Assembly: GCA_959608595.1 (NCBI GenBank)
Contig: CAUHTB010000018.1
Span: forward strand, 1 to 8,752
DNA from: an uncultured Veillonella sp.
GTDB lineage: Bacteria; Bacillota; Negativicutes; Veillonellales; Veillonellaceae
DNA: 8,752 nucleotides
Direction of reading: 5' to 3'
The notes under the pieces are model-generated. The model ran no database searches, was not told the origin of the DNA, and saw only the letters and a list, made by a program, of their open reading frames with translations. The position numbers were made by a program, and so were the translations under genes. Below, in pieces: positions 1-6,424 of the stretch; the first letter of the stretch is position 1; the number at the start of each line of letters is the position of its first letter.

Positions 1-61
1 TTAAATGTCCTTTGCTTTCAAAAAACTGCAAGTATGCTTGACGCAGTTCATTACCCTTCAT
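1..61 (-). CDS. alaS: Alanine-tRNA ligase, N-terminal fragment (runs off left edge)
   Basis: Only the first 20 codons are inside the window: MKGNELRQAYLQFFESKGHL. This matches the highly conserved start of alanyl-tRNA synthetase (ELRxxFLxFFxxKGH, normally followed by the SSSLVP motif, which would lie outside). The enzyme charges tRNA-Ala with alanine in the cytoplasm. The ATG at 61-59 is chosen because a perfect AGGAGG (complement of 71-76) sits 9 nt upstream. The gene is separated from the upstream cell-wall hydrolase gene by that gene's terminator, so it probably has its own promoter. The identification rests on 20 residues, but they are a distinctive signature. Confidence 0.87.
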   Translation of the reverse strand, partial: MKGNELRQAYLQFFESKGHL

Positions 62-93
62 GTGTATATTCCTCCTAAAATTATTTACTCTTC

Positions 94-99
94 ATTATA
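94..99 (-). promoter_or_regulatory. Possible -10 box for alaS
   Basis: On the minus strand this reads TATAAT, a perfect -10 hexamer, about 33 nt upstream of the alaS ATG and just before its AGGAGG. No convincing -35 is seen: the hexamer 17 bp further upstream reads TAGATT. The position, downstream of the preceding gene's terminator and upstream of a strong ribosome binding site, is what supports it. Perfect -10 matches are common by chance in AT-rich DNA. Confidence 0.35.
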
Positions 100-200
100 T
101 CGTAAAAATGACATAAAATCTATTAAAAACATTGAGATTATGCGGAATTTACCGACTTTCACAATAGCAAACACAAGGATAAAATTCAATATTTCTAGAA

Positions 201-258
201 ATAAGAAAAAGAGGTTATACAAATCAACAGAACATAATTGATTCGTATAGCCTCTTTT
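201..258 (-). terminator. Intrinsic terminator after the NlpC/P60 gene
   Basis: Two 20-nt arms, 207-226 and 239-258, pair with only G-U wobbles as exceptions around a 12-nt loop. Read on the minus strand the hairpin is AAAAGAGGCTATACGAATCA, loop, then the other arm ending in CCTCTTTT and continuing TCTTAT. It begins about 20 nt after the stop codon of the NlpC/P60 gene. It separates that gene from alaS. Confidence 0.85.
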
Positions 259-277
259 AAAGCTAGTATGTATTGGT

Positions 278-1087
278 TTATATAACGCGTTTTGCGCCAA
301 TATAGCGTTCACCCCAATAGCCAGTATCAAGATCTGCTACTGCGACACCACGACTGGAAGTGGCGCTGATGAACTTGCCATCACCAATGTAAATACCGGA
401 GTGAGATGGACCTGGTTCATATGTTTCAAAGAATACCAAATCCCCTGCTTTTAAGTTTGCACGAGAAACCTCAACACCTACGTTATATTGTTCATCTGCT
501 AAACGTGGCAAAGAAATACCTTGTTTTGCAAATACATATTTAACGTAACCAGAGCAGTCGAAACCACTTGGTGTAGTACCACCAAATACATATGGTACAC
601 CGCGGTATTTGTCTGCCTCCGCCAAAATAGCATGAATGCTATTTGGTGTTTCGTTTTTCGTAATATTATTTAATTTAATATTTTTGCCAGTAATGGATTG
701 ACCAGCAACACGACGAGATGTCGCATTGTTGTTTGTGAAAGCGGATTTTGTTGCTACTGCTTTAGTCGCTGCATTTTGAGTCAATACTGCCTTCGTAGAA
801 CGAGGAGCACCCATCAATGCATTATACGTAGCAGGGCCTACGATACCATCCACCGGAAGGCCACGATCTTGTTGGAACAGACGAACTGCCCACTTCGTTT
901 CCTTACCATATACACCATTTTTATCTGTAGCATTATAGCCGTGTTTAATTAGTTGTTGTTGAACCGCTGTAACACTTTTGCCCTTATCACCATATTGTAA
1001 TGTTGTTGCGCCAACCATGGCTGTTGTGGCACACACAAAAGTTAATGTTAATGCCGTTATTTTAACCTTACTATATTTTGACTTCAT
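278..1087 (-). CDS. Secreted NlpC/P60 peptidoglycan endopeptidase with PG-binding domain
   Basis: 269 aa. Residues 1-27 are a signal peptide (KSKYSKVK basic end, hydrophobic core, VGA cleavage site, no lipobox). Residues about 30-93 are a PG_binding_1 domain (LQYGDKGKSVTAVQQQL, GVYGKET, FQQDRGLPVDGIVGPAT). A Ser/Thr/Asn/Ala-rich linker follows. Residues about 151-269 are an NlpC/P60 cysteine peptidase: YVFGGTTPSGFDCSGYV gives catalytic Cys178 and SHSGIYIGDG gives His229. Known family members cut the gamma-D-Glu to diamino acid bond in stem peptides outside the membrane. The third polar catalytic position (usually His, 12 residues after the first His) is Ser241. An ATG at 1102 exists, but it lies within the purine-rich ribosome binding site (GGAAAGGAAG) of the ATG at 1087, so the shorter start is preferred. 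The glycosyltransferase ends 83 bp upstream without a visible terminator, so co-transcription is possible. Confidence 0.92.
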   Translation of the reverse strand: MKSKYSKVKITALTLTFVCATTAMVGATTLQYGDKGKSVTAVQQQLIKHGYNATDKNGVYGKETKWAVRLFQQDRGLPVDGIVGPATYNALMGAPRSTKAVLTQNAATKAVATKSAFTNNNATSRRVAGQSITGKNIKLNNITKNETPNSIHAILAEADKYRGVPYVFGGTTPSGFDCSGYVKYVFAKQGISLPRLADEQYNVGVEVSRANLKAGDLVFFETYEPGPSHSGIYIGDGKFISATSSRGVAVADLDTGYWGERYIGAKRVI

Positions 1088-1170
1088 ATGCTTCCTTTCC
1101 AAAAACTTTTAAAGTAAGTTATTTATTCAAAATATACTAACCGTCTATTTATTTGCATTCACAAATACAG

Positions 1171-2181
1171 CTAGTCTTCTTTGCTCTTGTTGGTATAAGC
1201 CTCTGGTGCCATAAAAACATCTGCACTACTTGGTCCGAGTAACGGAGCCTCTTCATGCTCTTCAAAATTTATAGCTGACTTAACCCAATACAAAGGCCGT
1301 TGCTTCACCTCTTCAAAAATACGACCTACATACTCGCCAATAATTCCCAGTCCGACGAGTTGAATTCCACCAATAAACAAAATTGATACGCCCAAGGTAG
1401 TCCATCCATTCAATGCTTGTCCCGTAAGATATACATACAAGAGGTGCAATATAAGCAAGAAGCTTAACCCACCACATAGTACACCGACGTACAAGGCAGC
1501 CCGTAAAGGAACCCTTGAAAAAGCGGTTACCCCATCGAGAGCAAATCGTATCATTTTACGCACACTAAACTTTGAGACACCTGCAAAACGAGGTGGCGCC
1601 ACAAAGTGCAACTCAGCTTGTCTATACCCCAAGGCACCGACAATACCGCGCAAGAAACGACCATGTTCTCTAAACCGTTTCAATGTGCCCAATGCTTTAC
1701 TATTCATGAGACGGAAATCAGATCCACCTTCAACAATAGGAACATCGGCCATTTTGTTCATTAGTTTGTAATAATACTTAGACGTGAAAGATTTAGCCCA
1801 ACTAGCATCTTCAGTTGAATCGCGTATGGTGCGCACCACATCATAGCCTGACTCCCACAACCTAACAAGTTCAGGAATCAAAGCCGGTGGATGCTGCATG
1901 TCACCGTCCATTGTAATAACTGCATCTCCATGAGCATAATCAAGACCACAAGTAAGTGCAGTCTGATGCCCAAAATTACGAGCAAGCAATAACACTTTGA
2001 CATGTTTATCATTGTAAGCAATTTCACGCAATATCATAGCTGACGAATCACTAGAACCGTCGTCTACGAAGATTAGTTCATAATCGTACGTGAGTCCTGA
2101 CATAACATCAGTTACAGCTTTATAAAAATTCGCTATGTTCTCTTCTTCGTTATATACAGGCACTACAATAGAAAGTAACAT
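1171..2181 (-). CDS. GT2 family polyprenyl-phosphate glycosyltransferase (GtrB/ArnC/DPM1-like)
   Basis: 336 aa. Residues 1-210 form a GT-A catalytic domain: LLSIVVPVYNEEENI at the N-terminus, nucleotide-binding DDGSSD at 40-45, the metal-binding DGDMQHPP at 92-99, and an acceptor-side segment around HGRFLRGIVGALGY. Two membrane helices follow at about 225-253 and 260-288, ending in GEYVGRIFEEVKQRP, the signature tail of this subfamily. A 30-residue acidic cytoplasmic tail ends the protein. Family members move a sugar from a nucleotide donor to undecaprenyl phosphate at the inner membrane face, for LPS or other envelope glycan modification. The sugar cannot be told from sequence. The ATG is preceded by GGAGG with a rather short 4-nt spacing. 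No flippase or partner glycosyltransferase gene lies beside it; the next gene downstream is the wall hydrolase. Confidence 0.9.
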   Translation of the reverse strand: MLLSIVVPVYNEEENIANFYKAVTDVMSGLTYDYELIFVDDGSSDSSAMILREIAYNDKHVKVLLLARNFGHQTALTCGLDYAHGDAVITMDGDMQHPPALIPELVRLWESGYDVVRTIRDSTEDASWAKSFTSKYYYKLMNKMADVPIVEGGSDFRLMNSKALGTLKRFREHGRFLRGIVGALGYRQAELHFVAPPRFAGVSKFSVRKMIRFALDGVTAFSRVPLRAALYVGVLCGGLSFLLILHLLYVYLTGQALNGWTTLGVSILFIGGIQLVGLGIIGEYVGRIFEEVKQRPLYWVKSAINFEEHEEAPLLGPSSADVFMAPEAYTNKSKED

Positions 2182-2190
2182 AAATCCTCC

Positions 2191-2674
2191 AAAGTATTTT
2201 ACTCACATATTTTAAGTTAATTAGTAAATTAAGGCAAATCATCGAGGTTAACAATAGAAAAAATAATATCTATAATCCCAGTAATCATGCGATTTCTACA
2301 AACTCTATCGATATTTCTCTTCATTTACTCTATATATAAGTATGATGAATAAGTTATCATTTCACTTATTCGAACAACTACTCAATAATCCATATTATAA
2401 AATAAATTTATATCACTAAAAATCTATAAAATACTGTTAATTACTGATTTAATCGCTAATTAATCAAAATATAAAATATATTTTTTCTATAAATATAAGA
2501 GTCTTAACTCATTTCATCTTAAATTCATAAAACTTAAAATAATTTTACTAATCACTCTGTGCATAAACCAATTATATATGCCCCAAAATATGCATAAAAT
2601 ACTAATAATATAAAAAACTAACATTATGGTATTAACAAAATAGATTTACTAAAATCTTTTCATCAATAGAGAAG
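2191..2674. other. AT-rich non-coding stretch upstream of the glycosyltransferase gene
   Basis: Nearly 500 bases with no supportable reading frame on either strand and a base composition clearly more AT-rich than the flanking genes. It probably carries the promoter of the glycosyltransferase gene. Several TATAAT or near-TATAAT hexamers occur on the minus strand (for example in the TTTATAATATGG near 2390-2402), but none has a recognisable -35 partner, so I do not choose one. A perfect 8-bp inverted repeat (GAATAAGT at 2347-2354, ACTTATTC at 2364-2371, 9-nt loop) lacks a T-run and is of unknown meaning. I see no tRNA, tandem repeat or IS remnant. Confidence 0.6.
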
Positions 2675-2700
2675 AAAGAGACCCTTATTAGGGTCTCTTT
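2675..2700 (-). terminator. Terminator at the end of the hydrogenase cluster, possibly bidirectional
   Basis: Perfect 10-bp inverted repeat AAAGAGACCC (2675-2684), loop of 6, GGGTCTCTTT (2691-2700). It starts two bases after the stop codon of the HupH-like gene. On the minus strand it is followed by TTTCTTCTC, a weak T-tract. On the plus strand it is followed by TATTAT after the TTT, so it could work in both directions, though no plus-strand gene is seen. It marks the 3' end of the hydrogenase transcript. Confidence 0.8.
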
Positions 2701-2702
2701 TA

Positions 2703-3080
2703 TTATAGGCCAGCAGCATCAATCCAAGATTGTAAATCTTCCTCTGCAAGCTCCATATCCTCTTCATATGCACCAGCTACCACAGGATACTTTGAAACCT
2801 CTACGGTGTGCAAAATCGAATCATCTCGGCCATTTTTAAAAGTTCCAATCCAAATTCCAGAGAATTGAGATTCATACCACTCTACAGGCTGATCAGTTTC
2901 ATTGAAGTTAATCGTAATATGACCACGGCCAAGTGTTTCTAATACTTCCACTTGTTCTTCCTCTGTGAGCCCTGTTTTCTCAATATAAATTGAATATGTC
3001 TCACCCGTTTCTCGCAAGTTTTTAAGAGCTAAACGCAACTCATTTAAAACAGCGCGAACATTACTATAATTCTCAATCAT
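2703..3080 (-). CDS. HupH/HyaF-like hydrogenase expression protein (C-terminal domain only)
   Basis: 125 aa, acidic, no signal peptide or membrane segment. The central part, ETLGRGHITINF, then VEWYESQFSGIWIGTF, then HTVEVSKYPVVAGAY, resembles the conserved C-terminal region of HupH/HyaF proteins (pattern LGxGE, (E)xxFxGvW, then xxExxxxP). In other bacteria these assist maturation or assembly of the hydrogenase small subunit. Full HupH proteins are roughly twice this long, so this is a short form, not a truncation seen here: it has a clean ATG with AGGAG 5 nt upstream and its own terminator. It is the last gene of the cluster, 47 bp after the maturation protease gene. The context strongly supports a hydrogenase role; the family assignment is by eye. 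Confidence 0.72.
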   Translation of the reverse strand: MIENYSNVRAVLNELRLALKNLRETGETYSIYIEKTGLTEEEQVEVLETLGRGHITINFNETDQPVEWYESQFSGIWIGTFKNGRDDSILHTVEVSKYPVVAGAYEEDMELAEEDLQSWIDAAGL

Positions 3081-3127
3081 AAATACTCCTATTAGAGATA
3101 CTCTTTATATCCTATAAACGCATTATT

Positions 3128-3706
3128 TTAAGTATTAAGCTCTGCAGTTACGCCCCATTCTTGTAGAACATGTAATACACGCTCTTTTACCTCTGGTAAT
3201 GCTCGTTGTACAGGCGCACTAGGTTCAAAGCCAATTTCTAATGATTCTGGTTCTACGCCAATAACCACTGCATCCTCTAATGGGTCCTCTTGAATAGCAC
3301 GAATACGTAAAATATCTTGCATCCCTACTTCATGTACAGAAATATGCTCTGTAAAATATTGTTCTAATTCCTTATGAGGAAACTCATATATAGTTCCTGG
3401 TGCTTCTCCACCATTGATAGCATCTACAAGAAGAATTTTCTTCATTCCACGCATATACGTAAGTAGCTCCATCCCCATTGTGCCACCATCAATAATGGAA
3501 ATGGCTGGTGTGAATGTGAAAGATTCTTTCAACTCTTTCACTACATGAACACCTAATCCCTCATCAGTAAGCAATATATTCCCTACGCCAAGTAGAACAA
3601 TTTCATTATTTCCATCATCATAAAGGCTATTTAAATCAATACGCGGACCCTCAGAGTCCGCGTATTGTTCCAAGCCGCTGATGATATCAGTACTTGTATT
3701 AGTCAT
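3128..3706 (-). CDS. hyaD: NiFe hydrogenase maturation endopeptidase (HyaD/HybD/HupD family)
   Basis: 192 aa from the ATG at 3706. The core IVLLGVGNILLTDEGLGVHVV is the family signature. The nickel-sensing and catalytic residues are in place: Glu49 (in TDEG), Asp73 (IIDGGTMG) and His125 (SVHEVGM). LLVDAINGG and the C-terminal GVEPESLEIG also match. The enzyme trims the C-terminal tail of the large subunit after nickel insertion, in the cytoplasm before Tat export. The ATG overlaps the stop of the cytochrome gene (ATGACTAA), and no strong ribosome binding site precedes it, so translational coupling is likely. The frame continues upstream to an ATG at 3790, but that would overlap the cytochrome gene by about 90 bp. 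About 35 residues precede the first strand, whereas relatives usually begin within a few residues of it. That extension contains the stem-loop at 3637-3667. Confidence 0.93.
   Translation of the reverse strand: MTNTSTDIISGLEQYADSEGPRIDLNSLYDDGNNEIVLLGVGNILLTDEGLGVHVVKELKESFTFTPAISIIDGGTMGMELLTYMRGMKKILLVDAINGGEAPGTIYEFPHKELEQYFTEHISVHEVGMQDILRIRAIQEDPLEDAVVIGVEPESLEIGFEPSAPVQRALPEVKERVLHVLQEWGVTAELNT
3637..3667. repeat. Perfect 12-bp stem-loop inside the hyaD N-terminal extension
   Basis: CAATACGCGGAC (3637-3648), loop CCTCAGA, GTCCGCGTATTG (3656-3667): 12 paired bases without mismatch around 7 nt. It lies 40-70 nt after the hyaD start codon and encodes the residues around YADSEGPRI. The arms are far richer in G and C than the surrounding DNA. 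There is no T-run after it, so it is not a normal terminator. It may be an mRNA structure that sets the level of the protease relative to the structural genes, an RNase processing site, or a chance or inserted palindrome. Confidence 0.8.
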
Positions 3707-4508
3707 TATCTTGTAATTCTCTTTCTCTAGGATCGTTAGGATCACTTGGACGATATGTAGTACCAGATGGTTTATCGATACGTTCACCACGACGGCGTTT
3801 ACCGTTTAGATCTTCAATATCGATTGGATCATGCGCATAATACTTCATACCGGAAACCATAGCAGATACTTCGCCAGATTCCTCCATAACGTCTTCACGG
3901 AATGCCATGTACACGTGAACGATAGTAAAGAACAAGAATCCCCACGCAATATAGTGATGAATAATGTGAACCTTATATTCACCACCAAATAATGTAACAA
4001 CTGGTGCGAATAGGGTTCCTAGAATACCATTAGGGTTAACCATAGAAAACATTGCAAAACCCGTTAAGATTTCAAAGAAAAACATTACATATACCATCAT
4101 ATATGCAGTTCTTGCTAAGGAGTTACGAAGCCAATGATGTTCATGTTTTTGTGGAATCATCAAATAATGCAATGTAGTTTCTTTAAGACCATACCAATAC
4201 CGTTTTTGGCGGAATTTAGGTAATAATCTATCTCCTCGATTCCAAAGAGCACCTGCAAAACGGAAAATAAAGGAGAATGTTAAGATAACCCCTGCAATGA
4301 AATGGATACGACGCATAGTTTCCATAGAGAACCAGCCATCAATAGCAAAGGTTGGCTCTGGATTACCTGTGATAGCCGCAAATCCTGGATCACCAATATA
4401 TAGACCTGTCCAGAATAATGCAGTTACGCTTAGCACCATAGTCCAGTGGAATATGCGCAGCCATAGACTAAATACGACATACGCCTTTTTGTCAGTATGT
4501 ATTAACAT
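3699..4508 (-). CDS. hyaC: NiFe hydrogenase b-type cytochrome subunit
   Basis: 269 aa integral membrane protein of the HyaC/HupC/CybH family. Four helices are visible at about 18-37, 66-86, 131-155 and 183-205. Candidate heme ligands are His21 (RIFHW), His69 (RRIHFIAG), His184/185 (HIIHHYIAWG) and His198 (IVHVYMAFREDV); the last two segments are the most conserved family motifs. It anchors the periplasmic dimer through the small-subunit tail helix and passes electrons from its FeS chain to the quinone pool. The gene starts 14 bp after the large-subunit stop, with GGTGG as ribosome binding site in the gap. The last 60 or so residues are hydrophilic and highly charged (KRRRGER, RPSDPNDPRERE), longer than usual for the family (typically 220-240 aa). 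Confidence 0.94.
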   Translation of the reverse strand: MLIHTDKKAYVVFSLWLRIFHWTMVLSVTALFWTGLYIGDPGFAAITGNPEPTFAIDGWFSMETMRRIHFIAGVILTFSFIFRFAGALWNRGDRLLPKFRQKRYWYGLKETTLHYLMIPQKHEHHWLRNSLARTAYMMVYVMFFFEILTGFAMFSMVNPNGILGTLFAPVVTLFGGEYKVHIIHHYIAWGFLFFTIVHVYMAFREDVMEESGEVSAMVSGMKYYAHDPIDIEDLNGKRRRGERIDKPSGTTYRPSDPNDPRERELQDND

Positions 4509-4522
4509 AAGCCCACCACCCT

Positions 4523-6424
4523 TTATTTACACAATGCATCTGTATTGACGGAAACAATTTTTTCGCCTTTTTTATTGTATAAATGGGTTGCACATGCGAG
4601 ACATGGGTCAAAGGAGTGAATTACCTTCAAAATTTCAAGTGGTTTATCTGCAATTTTTACATGTGTATCAATCATGGAGTCTTCGTAGGCACCATGTTCA
4701 TTTGCTGCAGTCTTAGGACATGCATTCCATGTAGATGGTACGATACATTGATAGTTTGCAGAGCGGCCATCTTTAATGTGAATCCAGTGGCCCAAACCAC
4801 CACGAGGTGCATCTACAAGGCCAACACCTTTAGCATCTTTATCCCATGTATTTGGCTCAAACTTAGTTGTATCAGCCACTGTAGTATCACCATTTTTAAT
4901 GTTCGCTACAAGTTTATTGAAGAAGTATTGGCTCATATTTGCTGCTACTTGTGCATCAAGGCCACGACATGCTGTACGACCTACCATAGTTGTCATCCAT
5001 ACATGTGCAGGTACACCCAATACTTGGGATACTGTATCGATTTGACGAACAATCATAGACTCTGCCCAAGTTGGGTCTTTAATGATACCTTGTTTTACTT
5101 TTGTATATACAACGATATATTTCGCTAATGGGCCAACCTCTGCAGTTTTACCTTTAAATGTTGGGGATTTAATCCAAGAGTATTTTTTATCTTCATCAAG
5201 GAATTCCCATTTTTCTTTTGTACCAGATTTAGGGCCTGTAAACTTAGGATCTGTAACACCTTCGATAGGATGAAGAGAGCTTTTACCATCTGGATATGTG
5301 AACCAGGAGTGATCAACCTCTTCACTAAGGTATTGAGGGTCCATGAAGTCTTTACCTTCTAATGGAATAAATGTAGCTTTATCTACGCCTAAAGCAAAGT
5401 TTTCAACTACACCATTAGAGCGAACCACACATTTCTTATGGTAATCGCCATTAGAAATGCCAGAATATGTATCATCTGGGTAATCACCGTAAGACATAAC
5501 ACGTTTTTTCGCTAGGCCACCACCATCGACCATGCCCTTTTCTACATACATTTTGCCAATAGCCAATAAATCTGGAACATAGAAATTATCCACTAGATCT
5601 TTAGCCAATGCAATAGATTGTTCTACCGCAGCAAGACGTTGTGTATTAATAGGTGCATTCATGTCATTCATTGAAATGGAGCATGGCATACCGCCAACAA
5701 TGTAATGTGGATGAGGGTTTTTACCACCAAATACAACGTGTGGAATAACGATATCACGTTGACGGTCAAGAATATTCAAATAATGGGATACGGCCATCAA
5801 ATGAACCTCTGGTGGCAATAAATTATAATCAGGATGATCCCACCATTGAGCGGAGAAGATGCCTAATTGACCAGATTCTACGATTTTCTTAACCTTTTGT
5901 TGTACAGCTGCAAAATAGGCAGTGGTAGCTTTAGGGAACTCTTTAGGATATGCAGAGTCTTTAGACGCAGTTTCAGCTGGCGCCAAACCACTTACATTAT
6001 AAGTAGCTAATACATCATTTTGTAATTGTGCAGTTTTAGCTGGATCTGCACTAAGAGCTGCTACTGGGCTAACCCAGTCAAGAGCATGTAAGTGATAGAA
6101 ATGTACGATATGGTCATGTACATCTAAAGAGCTATGCATGATATTACGAATATAGTTTGCATTTTTAGGAATAGTAATGCCAAGTGCATCTTCTACAGCA
6201 CGTAATGCTGCCAATGCATGTGTTGTAGTACATACGCCACAAATACGTTGTACGAAAGCCCAAAGGTCACGAGGATCGCGATCTTTAGCAACAAGTTCGA
6301 TACCGCGCCAAGCAGTACCAGAAGACAATGCGTCCTCTACCTTACCACTGGCTTCATCAACTTTTATTTCTACCCGTAAATGACCTTCAATACGGGAAAT
6401 CGGATCTACTACTACGCGTTTCAT
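4523..6424 (-). CDS. hyaB: Group 1 NiFe hydrogenase large (catalytic) subunit precursor
   Basis: 633 aa. N-terminal VDPISRIEGHLRVEI is the family signature. The L1 motif RICGVC (Cys62, Cys65) and the L2 motif DPCLACATH (Cys608, Cys611, His614) supply the four cysteines that hold the Ni-Fe(CN)2CO centre. The 19 residues after His614 form the tail expected to be removed by the maturation protease; that tail itself contains a Cys next to the C-terminus. The protein oxidises H2 and is co-exported with the Tat-tagged small subunit. Length is slightly above the usual 570-600. ATG shares one base with the small-subunit stop (TAATG), and its ribosome binding site GGAGGAGG lies in the last codons of that gene, so translation of the pair is coupled. 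Confidence 0.97.
   Translation of the reverse strand: MKRVVVDPISRIEGHLRVEIKVDEASGKVEDALSSGTAWRGIELVAKDRDPRDLWAFVQRICGVCTTTHALAALRAVEDALGITIPKNANYIRNIMHSSLDVHDHIVHFYHLHALDWVSPVAALSADPAKTAQLQNDVLATYNVSGLAPAETASKDSAYPKEFPKATTAYFAAVQQKVKKIVESGQLGIFSAQWWDHPDYNLLPPEVHLMAVSHYLNILDRQRDIVIPHVVFGGKNPHPHYIVGGMPCSISMNDMNAPINTQRLAAVEQSIALAKDLVDNFYVPDLLAIGKMYVEKGMVDGGGLAKKRVMSYGDYPDDTYSGISNGDYHKKCVVRSNGVVENFALGVDKATFIPLEGKDFMDPQYLSEEVDHSWFTYPDGKSSLHPIEGVTDPKFTGPKSGTKEKWEFLDEDKKYSWIKSPTFKGKTAEVGPLAKYIVVYTKVKQGIIKDPTWAESMIVRQIDTVSQVLGVPAHVWMTTMVGRTACRGLDAQVAANMSQYFFNKLVANIKNGDTTVADTTKFEPNTWDKDAKGVGLVDAPRGGLGHWIHIKDGRSANYQCIVPSTWNACPKTAANEHGAYEDSMIDTHVKIADKPLEILKVIHSFDPCLACATHLYNKKGEKIVSVNTDALCK

Noticed and set aside
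5..241. A 78-codon plus-strand open frame at the left edge
   Set aside because: It is antisense to the alaS start and runs through the terminator hairpin; it has no ribosome binding site and no recognisable motif.
2347..2371. Inverted repeat GAATAAGT/ACTTATTC as a terminator
   Set aside because: The stem is short and AT-rich, there is no T-run on either side, and no gene ends nearby.
3707..3790. A longer start for the maturation protease
   Set aside because: It would overlap the cytochrome gene by about 90 bp, adds residues unlike the family, and the ATG at 3706 fits the common ATG-stop overlap arrangement.
4583..5128. A 181-codon open frame on the plus strand
   Set aside because: It lies entirely antisense to the hydrogenase large-subunit gene, is Cys-rich and of low complexity in the way antisense frames are, and has no ribosome binding site or family resemblance.
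6274..6283. Palindrome GATCGCGATC within the large-subunit gene
   Set aside because: It encodes part of the conserved AKDRDPRDLW segment; a single 10-bp palindrome in constrained coding sequence needs no further explanation.
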